Shown here: positions 28,870-38,295 of the stretch, in pieces
How positions within the stretch are numbered: position 1 is the stretch's first letter
Layout: each line of letters begins with the position of its first letter
From: Perlucidibaca sp.
GTDB lineage: Bacteria > Pseudomonadota > Gammaproteobacteria > Pseudomonadales > Moraxellaceae
DNA length: 64,000 bases
Direction: 5' to 3'
Assembly (NCBI GenBank): GCA_023265995.1
Contig: JAHFSA010000009.1
Span: 1 to 64,000 of the forward strand
The notes under the pieces: model-generated
The model's input: only the letters and a program-made list of their open reading frames with translations
Database searches by the model: none
What the model was told of the DNA's origin: nothing
Position numbers and translations under genes: made by a program

Positions 28870-30648
28870 TCAGAAGCTGGCGGCATCCATGGCCATGAGC
28901 GAATCCGAACCGGCGCGCAGCGAGGCCAGGCGGCTGTCCAGCTGCGGCAGCAGGCGGGCGAAGAAGAAGTTCGCCACCTTGAGCTTGTCGGCATGGAAGT
29001 CATCGGCCTGAGCGACCGAAGCCTGAGCCATGAGCAGCCACATGTGAGCATAGGCCAGGAAGCCGAAGGCATGCAGGAAATCGACGGCAGCGGCATTGAC
29101 CTCGTCGGCATTGCCGGCGGCGGCCGTGATCACCCACTGGATCGCCGCTTCGATGCTGTCGGCGGCCTTGCCGGTGGCAGCGGCATAGCCGGCCAGCGCG
29201 GCATTGCCTTCGGTGGCAGCGACCAGCGCGCGCACTTCGGCGAGATAGCTCTGCGCATAGGCGCCCTTGTTGCGCACCAGCTTGCGACCGATCAGGTCCA
29301 TGGCCTGAACGCCATTGGTGCCTTCATAGATCTGCGAGATGCGGGTGTCGCGCACCAGCTGCTCCATGCCCCACTCGCGGATGAAGCCGTGACCACCGAA
29401 GACCTGCTGGGCGTCGATGCAGGCTTCCAGCGCCTTGTCGGTGAGGAAGGCCTTGGCGACCGGCGTCATCAGTGCCACGCGATCGGAGGCGGCGGCCTTG
29501 ATGCCGGCGTCTTCGCTGTACTTGGCGAGGTCGAGATACTTCGAGACGTACATCGCGAAGCAGCGGCCGGCCTCGTTGTGGGCACGGACGGAGAGCAGCA
29601 TGCGGCGCACATCCGGATGCACGATGATGGCATCGGCGGCCTTTTCCGGCTGCTTGACGCCAGTGGCCGAACGACCCTGGATGCGGTCACGGGCATAGGC
29701 CACGGCATTCTGGTAGGCCACTTCCGAAGCGCCGATACCCTGCAGCCCCATGGACAGGCGCTCGTAGTTCATCATCACGAACATGGCGGCCAGACCTTCG
29801 TTGACCTGACCGACCAGCCAGCCGCGGGCGCCGTCGAAGTTCATGACACAGGTGGAGGACGCCTTGATGCCCATCTTGTGTTCGATGGAGCCGCAGCTGA
29901 CGCCGTTGCGCTCGCCGACGGAGCCGTCTTCGTTGACCAGGAACTTGGGCACCAGGAACAGCGAGATGCCCTTGGAGCCGGCCGGCGCGTCCGGCAGCTT
30001 GGCCAGCACGAGATGGATGATGTTCGAGCTCAGGTCGTGCTCGCCGCCGGTGATGAAGATCTTGGTGCCGGTGACGGCGTAGGAGCCGTCAGCCTGCGGT
30101 TCGGCCTTGCTGCGGATGATGCCGAGATCGGTGCCGGCATGCGGTTCGGTCAGGCACATGGTGCCGGACCACTCGCCCGAGTAGATCTTCGGCAGGTAGC
30201 GATCATTGAGCTCGTCGCTGGCATGCTGCGACATGGCCAGGGCGGCGCCGATGCCGAGCAGCGGGTAGAGCGCGAACGACGGATTGGCGCCGAAGATGAT
30301 TTCCTCGGTCATCACCGTGACCATCTTGGGCATGCCCTGGCCACCCCAGCGCGGGTCGGCGCCGAGACCGATCCAGCCACCCTCGCCGTACTGCGCGAAG
30401 GCCTCCTTGAAGCCGGCCGGCGTGGTCACCACACCGTTGTCGAACTTCGCACCCTCTTCGTCGCCGCTGCGGTTGAGCGGGAACACCACGTTCTCGTTGA
30501 ACTTGGCGGCCTCTTCAAGGATGGCATCGACGACATCACGATCGACGTGCTCGGCCAGCGCCGGCAGCGACGACCAGACAGCACTGGCATTGAAGACTTC
30601 GTCGAGGATGAAGCGCATGTCGCGCAGGGGGGCTTTGTAGATCGGCAT
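28870..30648 (-). CDS. Acyl-CoA dehydrogenase (long form), paralogue 1
   Basis: A 592-residue FAD enzyme that makes the alpha-beta double bond in acyl-CoA in beta-oxidation. The middle-domain signature MCLTEPHAGTDLGIIRSKAEP, the interior VTGTKIFITGGEHDL, and the C-terminal active-site segment IYEGTNGVQAMDLIGRK are present. An N-terminal extension (MPIYKAPLRDMRF) and a C-terminal extra domain of about 130 residues mark the long FadE-like form known in pseudomonads. A close paralogue lies directly upstream. In Pseudomonas two such genes also sit beside the bio cluster. Chain-length preference cannot be read from sequence. Confidence 0.93.
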   Translation of the reverse strand: MPIYKAPLRDMRFILDEVFNASAVWSSLPALAEHVDRDVVDAILEEAAKFNENVVFPLNRSGDEEGAKFDNGVVTTPAGFKEAFAQYGEGGWIGLGADPRWGGQGMPKMVTVMTEEIIFGANPSFALYPLLGIGAALAMSQHASDELNDRYLPKIYSGEWSGTMCLTEPHAGTDLGIIRSKAEPQADGSYAVTGTKIFITGGEHDLSSNIIHLVLAKLPDAPAGSKGISLFLVPKFLVNEDGSVGERNGVSCGSIEHKMGIKASSTCVMNFDGARGWLVGQVNEGLAAMFVMMNYERLSMGLQGIGASEVAYQNAVAYARDRIQGRSATGVKQPEKAADAIIVHPDVRRMLLSVRAHNEAGRCFAMYVSKYLDLAKYSEDAGIKAAASDRVALMTPVAKAFLTDKALEACIDAQQVFGGHGFIREWGMEQLVRDTRISQIYEGTNGVQAMDLIGRKLVRNKGAYAQSYLAEVRALVAATEGNAALAGYAAATGKAADSIEAAIQWVITAAAGNADEVNAAAVDFLHAFGFLAYAHMWLLMAQASVAQADDFHADKLKVANFFFARLLPQLDSRLASLRAGSDSLMAMDAASF

Positions 30649-30717
30649 CTTGTTCTCTCGGGGCGGCTGGACCGCAGGTTCGACCGTATCGGGCCGGATA
30701 TTCTAACAGGAGGCAGA

Positions 30718-30751
30718 CAGACAGAGGCCCGCAAATGCGGGCCTCTGTCTG
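30718..30751 (-). terminator. Intrinsic terminator between the two acyl-CoA dehydrogenase genes
   Basis: A 15-bp perfect stem (CAGAGGCCCGC core with GCGGGCCTCTG) closes on an AAAT loop, 19 bases past the stop of paralogue 2. It indicates that the two paralogues are transcribed separately. Confidence 0.85.
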
Positions 30752-30770
30752 GCACAGGTCGGTTGTGACC

Positions 30771-32558
30771 TCAGAACGCGAAGGAATCGACGTCCATCTG
30801 CATCAGCACATCCAGACCACCGTCGATCGCTTCGACGTGAGCCTTGGTGCGCGGCAGGATCTTCTTGAAGTAGAACTGCGCGGTCTTGATCTTGGCTTCG
30901 TAGAAGGCCTTGTCGCCTTCGCCGGCGGCGATCTTATCCTGCGCGGTCTTGGCCATCAGGGCCCAGAGATAGGCCAGGGTGACATAGCCCGAGTACATCA
31001 GGTAGTCGACAGCAGCAGCGCCGACTTCGTTCGGGCTCTGCATGGCCTTCATGCCGATCTTCATGGTCAGGTCGCCCCACTCCTTGTTCAGGGTGGCCAG
31101 CGGCGCCAGGAACTGCGCCATGTCGGCGCTGCCCTGATTGGCTTCGCAGAACTTGTGGACAATCTTGGTGAAGTTCTTCAGCAGGCCGCCCTGGGTCTGC
31201 AGCACCTTGCGGCCGAGCAGGTCGAGAGCCTGGATCTGGGTGGTGCCTTCGTACAGCAGCGCGATACGGGTATCACGCACGATCTGTTCCATGCCCCATT
31301 CGCGGATGAAGCCGTGGCCACCGTAGACCTGGACACCGTGGTTGGCGGACTCGTAGCCGACTTCGGTGAGGAAGGCCTTGGCGATCGGGGTCAGGAAGGA
31401 CAGCAGTTCATCAGCGCTCTTGCGCGCTTCTTCCGACTCCGAGCCCTGAATCACGTCGTTCTGGGTCGACAGCCAGTAGCAGAGCAGACGACCGCCTTCG
31501 GCGAAGGCCTTCTGGGTCAGCAGCAGCTGACGCACGGCCGGATGCACGATGATCGGATCGGCTTCCTTTTCCGGGTTGGCCGGGCCGGTCAGCGCGCGCA
31601 TGGCGAGACGGTCACGGGCGTATTCGAGGGCGCCCTGGAAGGAGCCTTCGGCAGCAGCCAGACCCTGCACGGCGGTGCCGATGCGGGCGGTGTTCATGAA
31701 GGTGAACATGCAGTTCAGACCGCGGTTCGGCGGGCCGATCAGGAAGCCCTTGGCGGCGTCGAAGTTCATCACGCAGGTGGCCGAGGCCTTGATGCCCATC
31801 TTGTGTTCGATGGAACCGCAGCTGACGCCGTTGCGGGTGCCGTCCGGCATGAACTTCGGCACGATGAACAGCGAGATGCCCTTGGTACCCTTGGGGGCAT
31901 CCGGCAGACGCGCCAGCGTGATGTGGATGATGTTCTCGGCCATGTCGTGCTCACCGGCCGAGATGAAGATCTTGGTGCCGGTGATGTTGTAGGAGCCGTC
32001 GGCGTTCGGTTCGGCGCGGGTGCGGATGAGGCCGAGGTCGGAACCGGCGTGCGATTCGGTCAGGCACATGGTGCCGGTCCATTCGCCGCTGATCAGCTTG
32101 GTCAGGTAGACCTCTTTCTGTTCCGGGGTGCCGTGGGCCTCAACCGTGTTGATGGCGCCGTGCGACAGGCCCGGGTACATGCCGAACGACCAGTTGGCGG
32201 TGCCCATCATTTCGCTCATGGCGATGCCGACGGTGGGCGGCAGGCCCTGGCCGCCGTGTTCCGGTTCGGCAGCGAGCGAGCCGAAGCCCAGCTCGACGAA
32301 CTTGGCATAGGCTTCCTTGAAGCCCTTCGGCGTGGTCACGACGCCATTGTCGAAGTGGCAGCCTTCCTCGTCACCGGTACGGTTGAGCGGGGCCAGTTCG
32401 CCTTCGCAGAACTGGGCGCCGGCTTCGACGATGCTGTCGATCAGTTCGCGGTTGGTGTCGGCGAACTTCGGCAGGCCGGCGTAGAGATTTTCCAGACCGA
32501 GCACATCGTGCATGACGAACTGCATGTCGCGCTGGGGAGCTTTGTATTGAAATGCCAT
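30771..32558 (-). CDS. Acyl-CoA dehydrogenase (long form), paralogue 2
   Basis: A 595-residue acyl-CoA dehydrogenase, homologous along its full length to the neighbouring gene. It shares the N-terminal start (MAFQYKAPQRDMQF), MCLTESHAGSDLGLIRTRAEP, NITGTKIFISAGEHDM and LYEGTTQIQALDLLGRK. The ATG has GAGG eight bases upstream, inside a 12-bp palindrome (32566-32577). Earlier in-frame starts have no ribosome site. It lies just downstream of bioD but more than 190 bases away, so it is probably a separate unit. Confidence 0.93.
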   Translation of the reverse strand: MAFQYKAPQRDMQFVMHDVLGLENLYAGLPKFADTNRELIDSIVEAGAQFCEGELAPLNRTGDEEGCHFDNGVVTTPKGFKEAYAKFVELGFGSLAAEPEHGGQGLPPTVGIAMSEMMGTANWSFGMYPGLSHGAINTVEAHGTPEQKEVYLTKLISGEWTGTMCLTESHAGSDLGLIRTRAEPNADGSYNITGTKIFISAGEHDMAENIIHITLARLPDAPKGTKGISLFIVPKFMPDGTRNGVSCGSIEHKMGIKASATCVMNFDAAKGFLIGPPNRGLNCMFTFMNTARIGTAVQGLAAAEGSFQGALEYARDRLAMRALTGPANPEKEADPIIVHPAVRQLLLTQKAFAEGGRLLCYWLSTQNDVIQGSESEEARKSADELLSFLTPIAKAFLTEVGYESANHGVQVYGGHGFIREWGMEQIVRDTRIALLYEGTTQIQALDLLGRKVLQTQGGLLKNFTKIVHKFCEANQGSADMAQFLAPLATLNKEWGDLTMKIGMKAMQSPNEVGAAAVDYLMYSGYVTLAYLWALMAKTAQDKIAAGEGDKAFYEAKIKTAQFYFKKILPRTKAHVEAIDGGLDVLMQMDVDSFAF

Positions 32559-32753
32559 GATATTGACCTCATGAGGTTGTCGGGACCGGGCCCGGGCAAC
32601 GGATATTTGTCTTCCCGAATCAACCTGGGTCAGGCGTACGGCGAGACCTGATTCGGATAAAAGCACTGAAGTGTAGTTAATAAAGGACCGTCAACACAGC
32701 AGGAAGTGTGACCGACCGTTCACGATGCCGGCGCAGCCCGTAATGTCTGTCGG

Positions 32754-33452
32754 TCAGCGCGGCGACGGCTGCGTCAGCAGAGGCTGCACATCGAGATGGG
32801 CGGCGACATCGGCGGCGGTCTGTCCCGGCAGCCAGGGCACCCGTCCCAGGCAGGGCGCCGGCAGCAGTCGCGCCAGGGTCGCCAGATTGTCATCGAGAAA
32901 CGCCATGTCGGGATCAAGCACGTTGGCGACCCAGCCGGCCAGCACCAGACCGTCGCGCAGCACGGCCTCGGCGGTCAGCAGGGCGACATTGATGCAGCCG
33001 AGGCGAACGCCAACCACCAGGATGACCGGCAGCTGCAGTTCACGCGGCAGCGACGACAGCAGTTCACGATCGCTCAACGGCACCCGCCAGCCCCCTGCCC
33101 CTTCGACCAGGGTCAGTCCGGCACGCCGGGTCATGCTGCCACGGCAATAGCCGGCGATCTGGGCGATGGTGAGACGTCGGCCGGCCTCGCGGGCGGCGAT
33201 ATGCGGTGAGCAGGCAGCCGGCAGCGCCACCGGATTGACCTCCTGATAGTGCAGCGGCGTCACCGAGCTGGCCGCCATCAGCGCCAGCGCATCGTCGTTG
33301 CGCAGGCCGTCCGGCGTGTCATGGCAGCCGGCGGCCACCGGCTTCAGGCCCAGCGTCGAGACCCCGGCAGCGGAGGCGGCAGTGAGCAAGGCGCTGGCGA
33401 TCAGGGTCTTGCCGACATCGGTGTCGGTGCCGGTGACGAAATAGGCGGGCAT
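32754..33452 (-). CDS. bioD: Dethiobiotin synthetase
   Basis: A 232-residue ATP-dependent carboxylase that closes the ureido ring of dethiobiotin. The P-loop GTDTDVGKTLIASAL (about residues 8-22) and the substrate lysine in LGLKPVAAG are intact, as is LVEGAGGWRVPL. It is the last gene of bioB-bioF-bioH-bioC-bioD, 24 bases after bioC. Confidence 0.96.
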   Translation of the reverse strand: MPAYFVTGTDTDVGKTLIASALLTAASAAGVSTLGLKPVAAGCHDTPDGLRNDDALALMAASSVTPLHYQEVNPVALPAACSPHIAAREAGRRLTIAQIAGYCRGSMTRRAGLTLVEGAGGWRVPLSDRELLSSLPRELQLPVILVVGVRLGCINVALLTAEAVLRDGLVLAGWVANVLDPDMAFLDDNLATLARLLPAPCLGRVPWLPGQTAADVAAHLDVQPLLTQPSPR

Positions 33453-33476
33453 GTCAGGATATCTCCACGGCGGGCA

Positions 33477-34262
33477 TCAGGCCGGGCGCAGGGTGACGCG
33501 CCAGGCCTGGTAGCGCAAGGGAATGCCGGCGCTCTCGCGGGTCGCCTCCAGGCGCTCGCGCAAGGCCGTCAGCGCGCTCCGGCCAGCCAGGCCGAGACCG
33601 GTACCGCGGCGGGCGGTGACGCCGATGGCACGCAGGGCCTGCAGCCAGGCATCGGCAGCGGCATGAAACTCGACATGGCTGACCAGCGCGTCGGTGTGCA
33701 GGCTCCAGCCGGCGGCCACGGCGGCCTGGCGCCAGTCCGCGAGCGGGCGCAGCGAGGCGCCGACGGCGGCGCCTCGGGCTGCCAGGCTGCCAGCCACCGG
33801 AATGACCAGACAGGCCACCGCGTCGGCGCTGACGACACGACGCAGCTCGCGCAGCAGGGCTGTCGGCTGCGGGCACCAGTGCAGGGCGAAATTGCTGACC
33901 AGGACGTCGATGCTGCCGGCAGCCAGCGGCAGCGCCGCGGCATCGGCACAGATCCTGTGCAACGAGGGAAAGGACCCGGACTGCCACCCCGAGGCTGACA
34001 ACATGCCCTCGCTGAGATCCAGCGCCAGCACTTCGCGCACGCCGGCCTCCTGCACCAGCAGGCGCGCGAGGTAGCCGCTGCCGCAGCCGAGGTCGAGCAC
34101 GCGCCCTTGCGGTGTCAGTGCGCGCAAATCGTCGAGCAGCTCATCCGCGCTCTGCCGCTGCGCCAGCGCCAGCTCCTGATAGACCGGCGCGGCGCGATCG
34201 AAACGGCGACGCAGCACGGCCTGCCAGCGGCCATCGCGTTCACGGGCATCAGCACAGGGCAT
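33477..34262 (-). CDS. bioC: Malonyl-ACP O-methyltransferase
   Basis: A 261-residue SAM-dependent methyltransferase that masks malonyl-ACP as its methyl ester so that pimelate can be made by the fatty-acid pathway. The N-terminal RFDRAAPVYQELALAQ and SAM motif VLDLGCGSGYLARLL are typical, with VSNFALHWCPQP as the BioC-like active-site stretch. The start overlaps the bioH 3' end by 14 bases; the ribosome site is weak, so coupling is likely. Confidence 0.92.
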   Translation of the reverse strand: MPCADARERDGRWQAVLRRRFDRAAPVYQELALAQRQSADELLDDLRALTPQGRVLDLGCGSGYLARLLVQEAGVREVLALDLSEGMLSASGWQSGSFPSLHRICADAAALPLAAGSIDVLVSNFALHWCPQPTALLRELRRVVSADAVACLVIPVAGSLAARGAAVGASLRPLADWRQAAVAAGWSLHTDALVSHVEFHAAADAWLQALRAIGVTARRGTGLGLAGRSALTALRERLEATRESAGIPLRYQAWRVTLRPA

Positions 34263-35058
34263 GTTCACGGGCAAAATCCAGGAAGGCCTGCAGGAAAAGC
34301 TCCGGCTGCGCCAGGAAAGGGGCATGGCCGCTGCCTTCGATCACGGCCAGATCCATGTCCGGACGCAGGCGCTTGAGGGCATCGCCAAGTGCCGCCGGCA
34401 CCAGGTAGTCGGAGGCGCCGATAATGGCCTGCAGTGGCTGCTGAGCACGCGCGAAATCGGCGCGCAGGTCGAGCTCGCCGAGCAGCTGCAGACCGGCGCG
34501 CAGGGCCTTGGGCGCCGGCAGTCCCTGCAGGTACATGATCTCCTGCAGGAAGCGGATGTCCTCCTTCATGCGCGCCGAACCCCGACACTGCAACGACAGG
34601 AAGCGGATGAGCGTGCCGTCGCGATCCTCGTCGAAGAGATCGCGGAACTGGCGGAACACCGACTCGGGCATGGCCGCCGGCCAGTCGCCACGCTGCACGA
34701 AGCAGGGATTGCTGGCGACCAGGCTGAGCGCGGCAACGCGTTCCGGGTGTCTGGCCGCAATCGCGGTGGCGACTTCGCCACCGAGCGACCAGGCCAGCCA
34801 GACCGCCCGTGCCGGAGCCACGCGCAGAACATGGGCAATGACATAGTCGAGATCGTAGTCACCCGCCGGCATGGGACTGCGGCCCAACCCTGGCAGGTCG
34901 ATCACGGTGATCTGGAAGTGCTCCAGCAACGCCGGCACGACCGGGTCCCAGACCACCGAGTGCAGGCCCCAGCCATGCAGCAGCACCAGCTCCGGAGCCG
35001 AAGCTCCGGCGCCGCCGGTGCAACCATAGGTATCGTGATAAAGCATCAGGGCCGACAT
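34249..35058 (-). CDS. bioH: Pimeloyl-ACP methyl ester carboxylesterase
   Basis: A 269-residue alpha/beta hydrolase that removes the methyl ester from pimeloyl-ACP. The oxyanion region LVLLHGWGLHSVVWDP, the nucleophile elbow AWSLGGEVA (Ser about 92), and the catalytic His in GSGHAPFLAQP match BioH; an Asp (ASDYLVP) completes the triad. Its ATG shares one base with the bioF stop (TGATG). Confidence 0.94.
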   Translation of the reverse strand: MSALMLYHDTYGCTGGAGASAPELVLLHGWGLHSVVWDPVVPALLEHFQITVIDLPGLGRSPMPAGDYDLDYVIAHVLRVAPARAVWLAWSLGGEVATAIAARHPERVAALSLVASNPCFVQRGDWPAAMPESVFRQFRDLFDEDRDGTLIRFLSLQCRGSARMKEDIRFLQEIMYLQGLPAPKALRAGLQLLGELDLRADFARAQQPLQAIIGASDYLVPAALGDALKRLRPDMDLAVIEGSGHAPFLAQPELFLQAFLDFAREHALC

Positions 35059-36284
35059 CAGGCGCTCTCTTCCTCGGCAGTATTCACAAAGGCGGGGGCC
35101 AGTTCGGCCAGCACCGCCAGCAAGTCATCGACCATCGCCTCGTCGTGGGCGGCGGTCAGGGTCAGACGCAGACGCGCGCTGCCGGCCGGCACGGTCGGCG
35201 GCCGGATGGCGCCGACCCAGAAACCGCGCTCGGCCAGTGCCGCGCTCAGCGCCAGCGCGCGCTCGGCGCTGCCGACGCGTATCGGCTGTATCGGCGTGCT
35301 GCTGTCCATCAGATCCCAGCCCTGGCTCAGCAGGCCGGCACGCAGGCGCGCGATCAGCACCTGCAGACGCTGGCGACGCCAGTCATCCTCGCGCACACGC
35401 ACCAGCGCAGCACGCGTGGCAGCCGCCAGGGCCGGCGGCAGCGCCGTGGTGTAGATGGCCGTGCGCGCCAGCTGCTGCAGGGCATCGATGAGCACGCGCG
35501 GGCCGGCGGCAAAGGCGCCATAGACGCCGAAGGCCTTGCCCAGCGTGCCCATGCGCAGCGGCACGGCATCGGCGGCAAGACCGAAATGGCTGACAGTGCC
35601 GCGCCCCTGCTCGCCGATGACACCAAAGGCATGAGCCTCGTCGAGCATGAGCAGGGCCTGCTGCGGCTGCGTGACAGTCAGCAGCGCCGGCAGCGGTGCG
35701 ATATCGCCATCCATGCTGAACACGCCGTCACTGATCACGAGATTCCGGCGCGCCTCGCCGGCAGCCAGACGGCGCGCCAGATCGGCGGCATCGCCATGGG
35801 CGTAGCGCTGGTGACGAGCCCCGGAGGCGAGGCCGCCATCGAGCAGGGAGGCATGATTGAGGCGATCCTGGAAAACCGCGTCGCCGGCGCTCGCCAGCCC
35901 TTGCAGAATGCCGACATTGGCCAGATAGCCATTGCCGAAAAGCAGCACCGATTCCACGCCCAGCCAGTCCGCCAGCTCCTCGGCCAGCGCCTCGTGCTCG
36001 CGGTGATGACCGCAGACCAGCCCGGCCGCGCCGGCCCCCACTCCGCTCTCGCGCACGCCGGCGATCAAGGCCTCGCGCAGGGTCGGTTCGGCCGCCAGGC
36101 CGAGGTAGTCATTGCTGCAGAAATTGAGCAGCCAGCGGCCCTCGACCTGCACGCGCGCGCCCTGGGCGGAATCCATGGTGCGGCAGCGACGCAGCAGGCT
36201 GGCTTCCGCCCGCTCGCTCAGCACCTGACCCAGCCAGGCCTGCCAGTCACCTGGCAGACCGCCGACGGGCCCGGCAGGCAGCAT
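35058..36284 (-). CDS. bioF: 8-amino-7-oxononanoate synthase
   Basis: A 408-residue PLP enzyme that condenses pimeloyl-ACP (or CoA) with alanine. The family words FCSNDYLGLA, GHHREHEALAEELA, MLDEAHAFGVIG, and the PLP-lysine segment GTLGKAFGVYGAF are intact. Two ATGs lie close together; the GGAG site is nine bases before the second and only three before the first, so I chose the second. It starts 18 bases after bioB. Confidence 0.95.
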   Translation of the reverse strand: MLPAGPVGGLPGDWQAWLGQVLSERAEASLLRRCRTMDSAQGARVQVEGRWLLNFCSNDYLGLAAEPTLREALIAGVRESGVGAGAAGLVCGHHREHEALAEELADWLGVESVLLFGNGYLANVGILQGLASAGDAVFQDRLNHASLLDGGLASGARHQRYAHGDAADLARRLAAGEARRNLVISDGVFSMDGDIAPLPALLTVTQPQQALLMLDEAHAFGVIGEQGRGTVSHFGLAADAVPLRMGTLGKAFGVYGAFAAGPRVLIDALQQLARTAIYTTALPPALAAATRAALVRVREDDWRRQRLQVLIARLRAGLLSQGWDLMDSSTPIQPIRVGSAERALALSAALAERGFWVGAIRPPTVPAGSARLRLTLTAAHDEAMVDDLLAVLAELAPAFVNTAEEESA

Positions 36285-36302
36285 GGTCATGAGCTCCGGG
36301 GC

Positions 36303-37388
36303 TCAGTTGACCATGGCATCGCGCCAGAGCGGCTGGCCCTGGTGCGCGGCCGGATCGAAGAAGCCGGCGGCGGCCTGCGCGCGGGCCTGTGCCAGCAGCG
36401 CGTCGCCTTCCGGATGGGCAATGGCCTGCTCGACCTTGGGACTGAGGCCCAGGCGCTTGAACAGCAGGCGGTCGGCCTCGGCCTCGGGGTTGGTCGTGGT
36501 CAGCAGCTTCTCGCCATAGAAGATCGAGTTGGCGCCGGCCATGAAGCAGAGCGCCTGCAGGGCTTCGTCCATCTGCTCGCGACCGGCGGACAGACGCACC
36601 ATGCTCTTCGGCATGAGGATGCGCGCCACCGCGATGGTACGCACGAATTCGAAGGGATCGAGGTCCTCGACATCACCCAGCGGCGTGCCGGGGATCTTCA
36701 CCAGCTGGTTGATCGGCACCGAGTCCGGATGCGCCGGCAGGATGGCGAGCTGGGTGAGCAGGCCGACGCGATCCTCGCGGCTTTCACCGAGACCGATGAT
36801 GCCGCCGGCGCAGACCTTCATGCCGGCATCACGAACACGCGCCAGGGTATCGAGCCGGTCCTGGTAGGTGCGCGTGGTGATGATCTGGTTGTAGTGCTCG
36901 GGGCTGGTGTCGAGGTTGTGGTTGTAATAGTCGAGACCGGCCTCGGCGAGGCGCCCGGCCTGATCGCCATCGAGCATGCCCAGGGTCATGCAGGTCTCGA
37001 GGCCGAGCGCCTTGACCTGGCGCACCATCTCCAGCACGTAGGGCATGTCCTTCTCGCGCGGACTGCGCCAGGCGGCACCCATGCAGAAACGCGAGGCGCC
37101 CTTTTCCCTGGCATTTTTCGCTTCCTCGACTACCTTTTGTATGGCGAGCAGCTTTTCCTTGTCGAGGCCGGTGTCGTAATGCCCGGACTGCGAGCAGTAC
37201 TTGCAGTCCTCGGGGCAGGCGCCGGTCTTGATCGACAGCAGTGTGCTGACCTGCACGGCATTGGCGTCGAAATTGGCGCGATGCACCTGCTGGGCCTGAA
37301 ACAGCAGATCGTTGAAGGGCAGCTCGAAGAGGGCGCGGACTTCCACACGCGTCCAGTCATTGCGGACAGCAGACGAAGGCAGGGACAT
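36303..37388 (-). CDS. bioB: Biotin synthase
   Basis: A 361-residue radical-SAM enzyme that inserts sulfur into dethiobiotin. The radical-SAM cluster motif CPEDCKYC, the [2Fe-2S] ligands (CMTLGML and nearby cysteines) and [15 protein letters not shown] are present. It leads the bio operon. I chose the ATG at MSLPSS, which has GGAA eight bases upstream; two ATGs a few codons earlier lack a site. A predicted promoter and BirA-like operator lie about 75-105 bases upstream. Confidence 0.96.
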   Translation of the reverse strand: MSLPSSAVRNDWTRVEVRALFELPFNDLLFQAQQVHRANFDANAVQVSTLLSIKTGACPEDCKYCSQSGHYDTGLDKEKLLAIQKVVEEAKNAREKGASRFCMGAAWRSPREKDMPYVLEMVRQVKALGLETCMTLGMLDGDQAGRLAEAGLDYYNHNLDTSPEHYNQIITTRTYQDRLDTLARVRDAGMKVCAGGIIGLGESREDRVGLLTQLAILPAHPDSVPINQLVKIPGTPLGDVEDLDPFEFVRTIAVARILMPKSMVRLSAGREQMDEALQALCFMAGANSIFYGEKLLTTTNPEAEADRLLFKRLGLSPKVEQAIAHPEGDALLAQARAQAAAGFFDPAAHQGQPLWRDAMVN

Positions 37389-37436
37389 GGAATGTTCCAT
37401 CATGACAAGAGGCCGCAGGCGGCCGGGACAGGCGCC

Positions 37437-37466
37437 ATTCTGGCGGCATGGCAACGGAAACGTCAA
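37437..37466 (-). promoter_or_regulatory. Candidate bioB promoter
   Basis: On the minus strand TTGACG (37461-37466) and CAGAAT (37437-37442) are spaced by 18 bases, which places transcription start about 40 bases before the bioB ATG. The -35 lies inside the BirA-like inverted repeat. Confidence 0.45.
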
Positions 37467-37492
37467 CTTTTCGCAGCAGCTTTGGTTGACAA
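37460..37492. promoter_or_regulatory. BirA-like operator between bioB and comF
   Basis: ACGTCAACT and GGTTGACAA form 9-N15-9 inverted half-sites. The known proteobacterial BirA operator has the form TTGTAAACC-N(14-16)-GGTTTACAA. The right half matches at eight of nine positions; the left half only at five. Placement over the bioB -35 fits repression by biotinyl-AMP-BirA. Inference from layout; not tested. Confidence 0.5.
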
Positions 37493-38189
37493 TATAAAGG
37501 CCAGCCAGTGCCTGCTCTGCCTGGCTCGCGGACGCCGGCACTGCCTATGCCCGGACTGTCTGCGCGACCTGCCGTGGCTGGGCCGCGCCTGCACCGGCTG
37601 CGCCCTGCCCTTGCCCGAGACGGCCGCGGACCACCGCGCCGGGCACGACAATGACGAGGACCGTTGCCAGGACTGCCGGCTGAATGCGCCACCCTGGCAG
37701 TCCGTGAGCGCACTCTTCCGCTACGAATTCCCGGTCGACCGCCTGATCTCCGCATTCAAGTACCACGGCCGCCTGGCTCTGGCCGACGCCTTCGGCAGCC
37801 TGCTTGCCGATCAGCTGCCGCCATCCTGGCGACCCGACCTGCTGCTGCCGGTGCCGCTGCACGAGCACCGCCTGCGCCAGCGCGGCTATCACCAGACCGC
37901 GCTGCTGGCCGGCGTCATGGCAAGGCGACTGGGCAGCGCCTCGGACTGGCGTGGTCTACGCCGCCTGCGCGACACCGCCATGCAGAAAACCCTGGACCCG
38001 CAGGCGCGCCTGGCCAACCTGAGCGAGGCCTTCGCCTGGCAGGGCGGCACGCTCGCCGGACGCCATGTCATGCTGGTCGATGACGTCATGACCACCGGCG
38101 CCACCTTGCGCACGCTGACACTGCCGCTGCTGGCCGCCGGTGCCGCCAGCGTGCGCATTGCCGTGATCGCACGCACCCTGCCGCCATGA
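37482..38189 (+). CDS. comF: ComF-family phosphoribosyltransferase-like protein
   Basis: A protein of about 235 residues, related to ComF (competence/DNA uptake) and widespread GntX-like proteins. The N-terminal double zinc-ribbon is seen in cysteine pairs CLLC, CPDC, CTGC and CQDC. The C-terminal PRPP-loop [15 protein letters not shown] belongs to the phosphoribosyltransferase fold. No ATG or GTG lies near the expected N-terminus; the best start is a TTG eight codons before QCLLC, inside the BirA-like site, with no good ribosome site. The start is therefore uncertain. The gene is divergent from bioB, the usual gammaproteobacterial arrangement. Confidence 0.85.
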   Translation: MVDNIKASQCLLCLARGRRHCLCPDCLRDLPWLGRACTGCALPLPETAADHRAGHDNDEDRCQDCRLNAPPWQSVSALFRYEFPVDRLISAFKYHGRLALADAFGSLLADQLPPSWRPDLLLPVPLHEHRLRQRGYHQTALLAGVMARRLGSASDWRGLRRLRDTAMQKTLDPQARLANLSEAFAWQGGTLAGRHVMLVDDVMTTGATLRTLTLPLLAAGAASVRIAVIARTLPP

Positions 38190-38199
38190 GTGCACGGCA

Positions 38200-38222
38200 C
38201 TGACATCAAACTGTCAGCGTTT
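38200..38222 (+). terminator. Weak intrinsic terminator after comF
   Basis: CTGACA and TGTCAG (6 bp, six-base loop) followed by CGTTTT, ten bases past the stop. The stem is short. Confidence 0.4.
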
Positions 38223-38257
38223 TAAGGAATAGTCGCTGGCTGGTTGCTCGGCGGCGT

Positions 38258-38266
38258 TGCTAGAAT
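38258..38266 (+). promoter_or_regulatory. Extended -10 promoter before corA
   Basis: TGCTAGAAT matches the extended -10 pattern (TGn then TAGAAT), 29 bases before the corA ATG. No convincing -35 is seen. Confidence 0.4.
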
Positions 38267-38295
38267 GCCGGCAACTTACGGGAGATGCTCACGCC

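Noticed and set aside
35145-37481. Long plus-strand open frame running into comF
   Set aside because: It lies antisense to bioF and bioB and shows no domain; only the last 235 codons are ComF.
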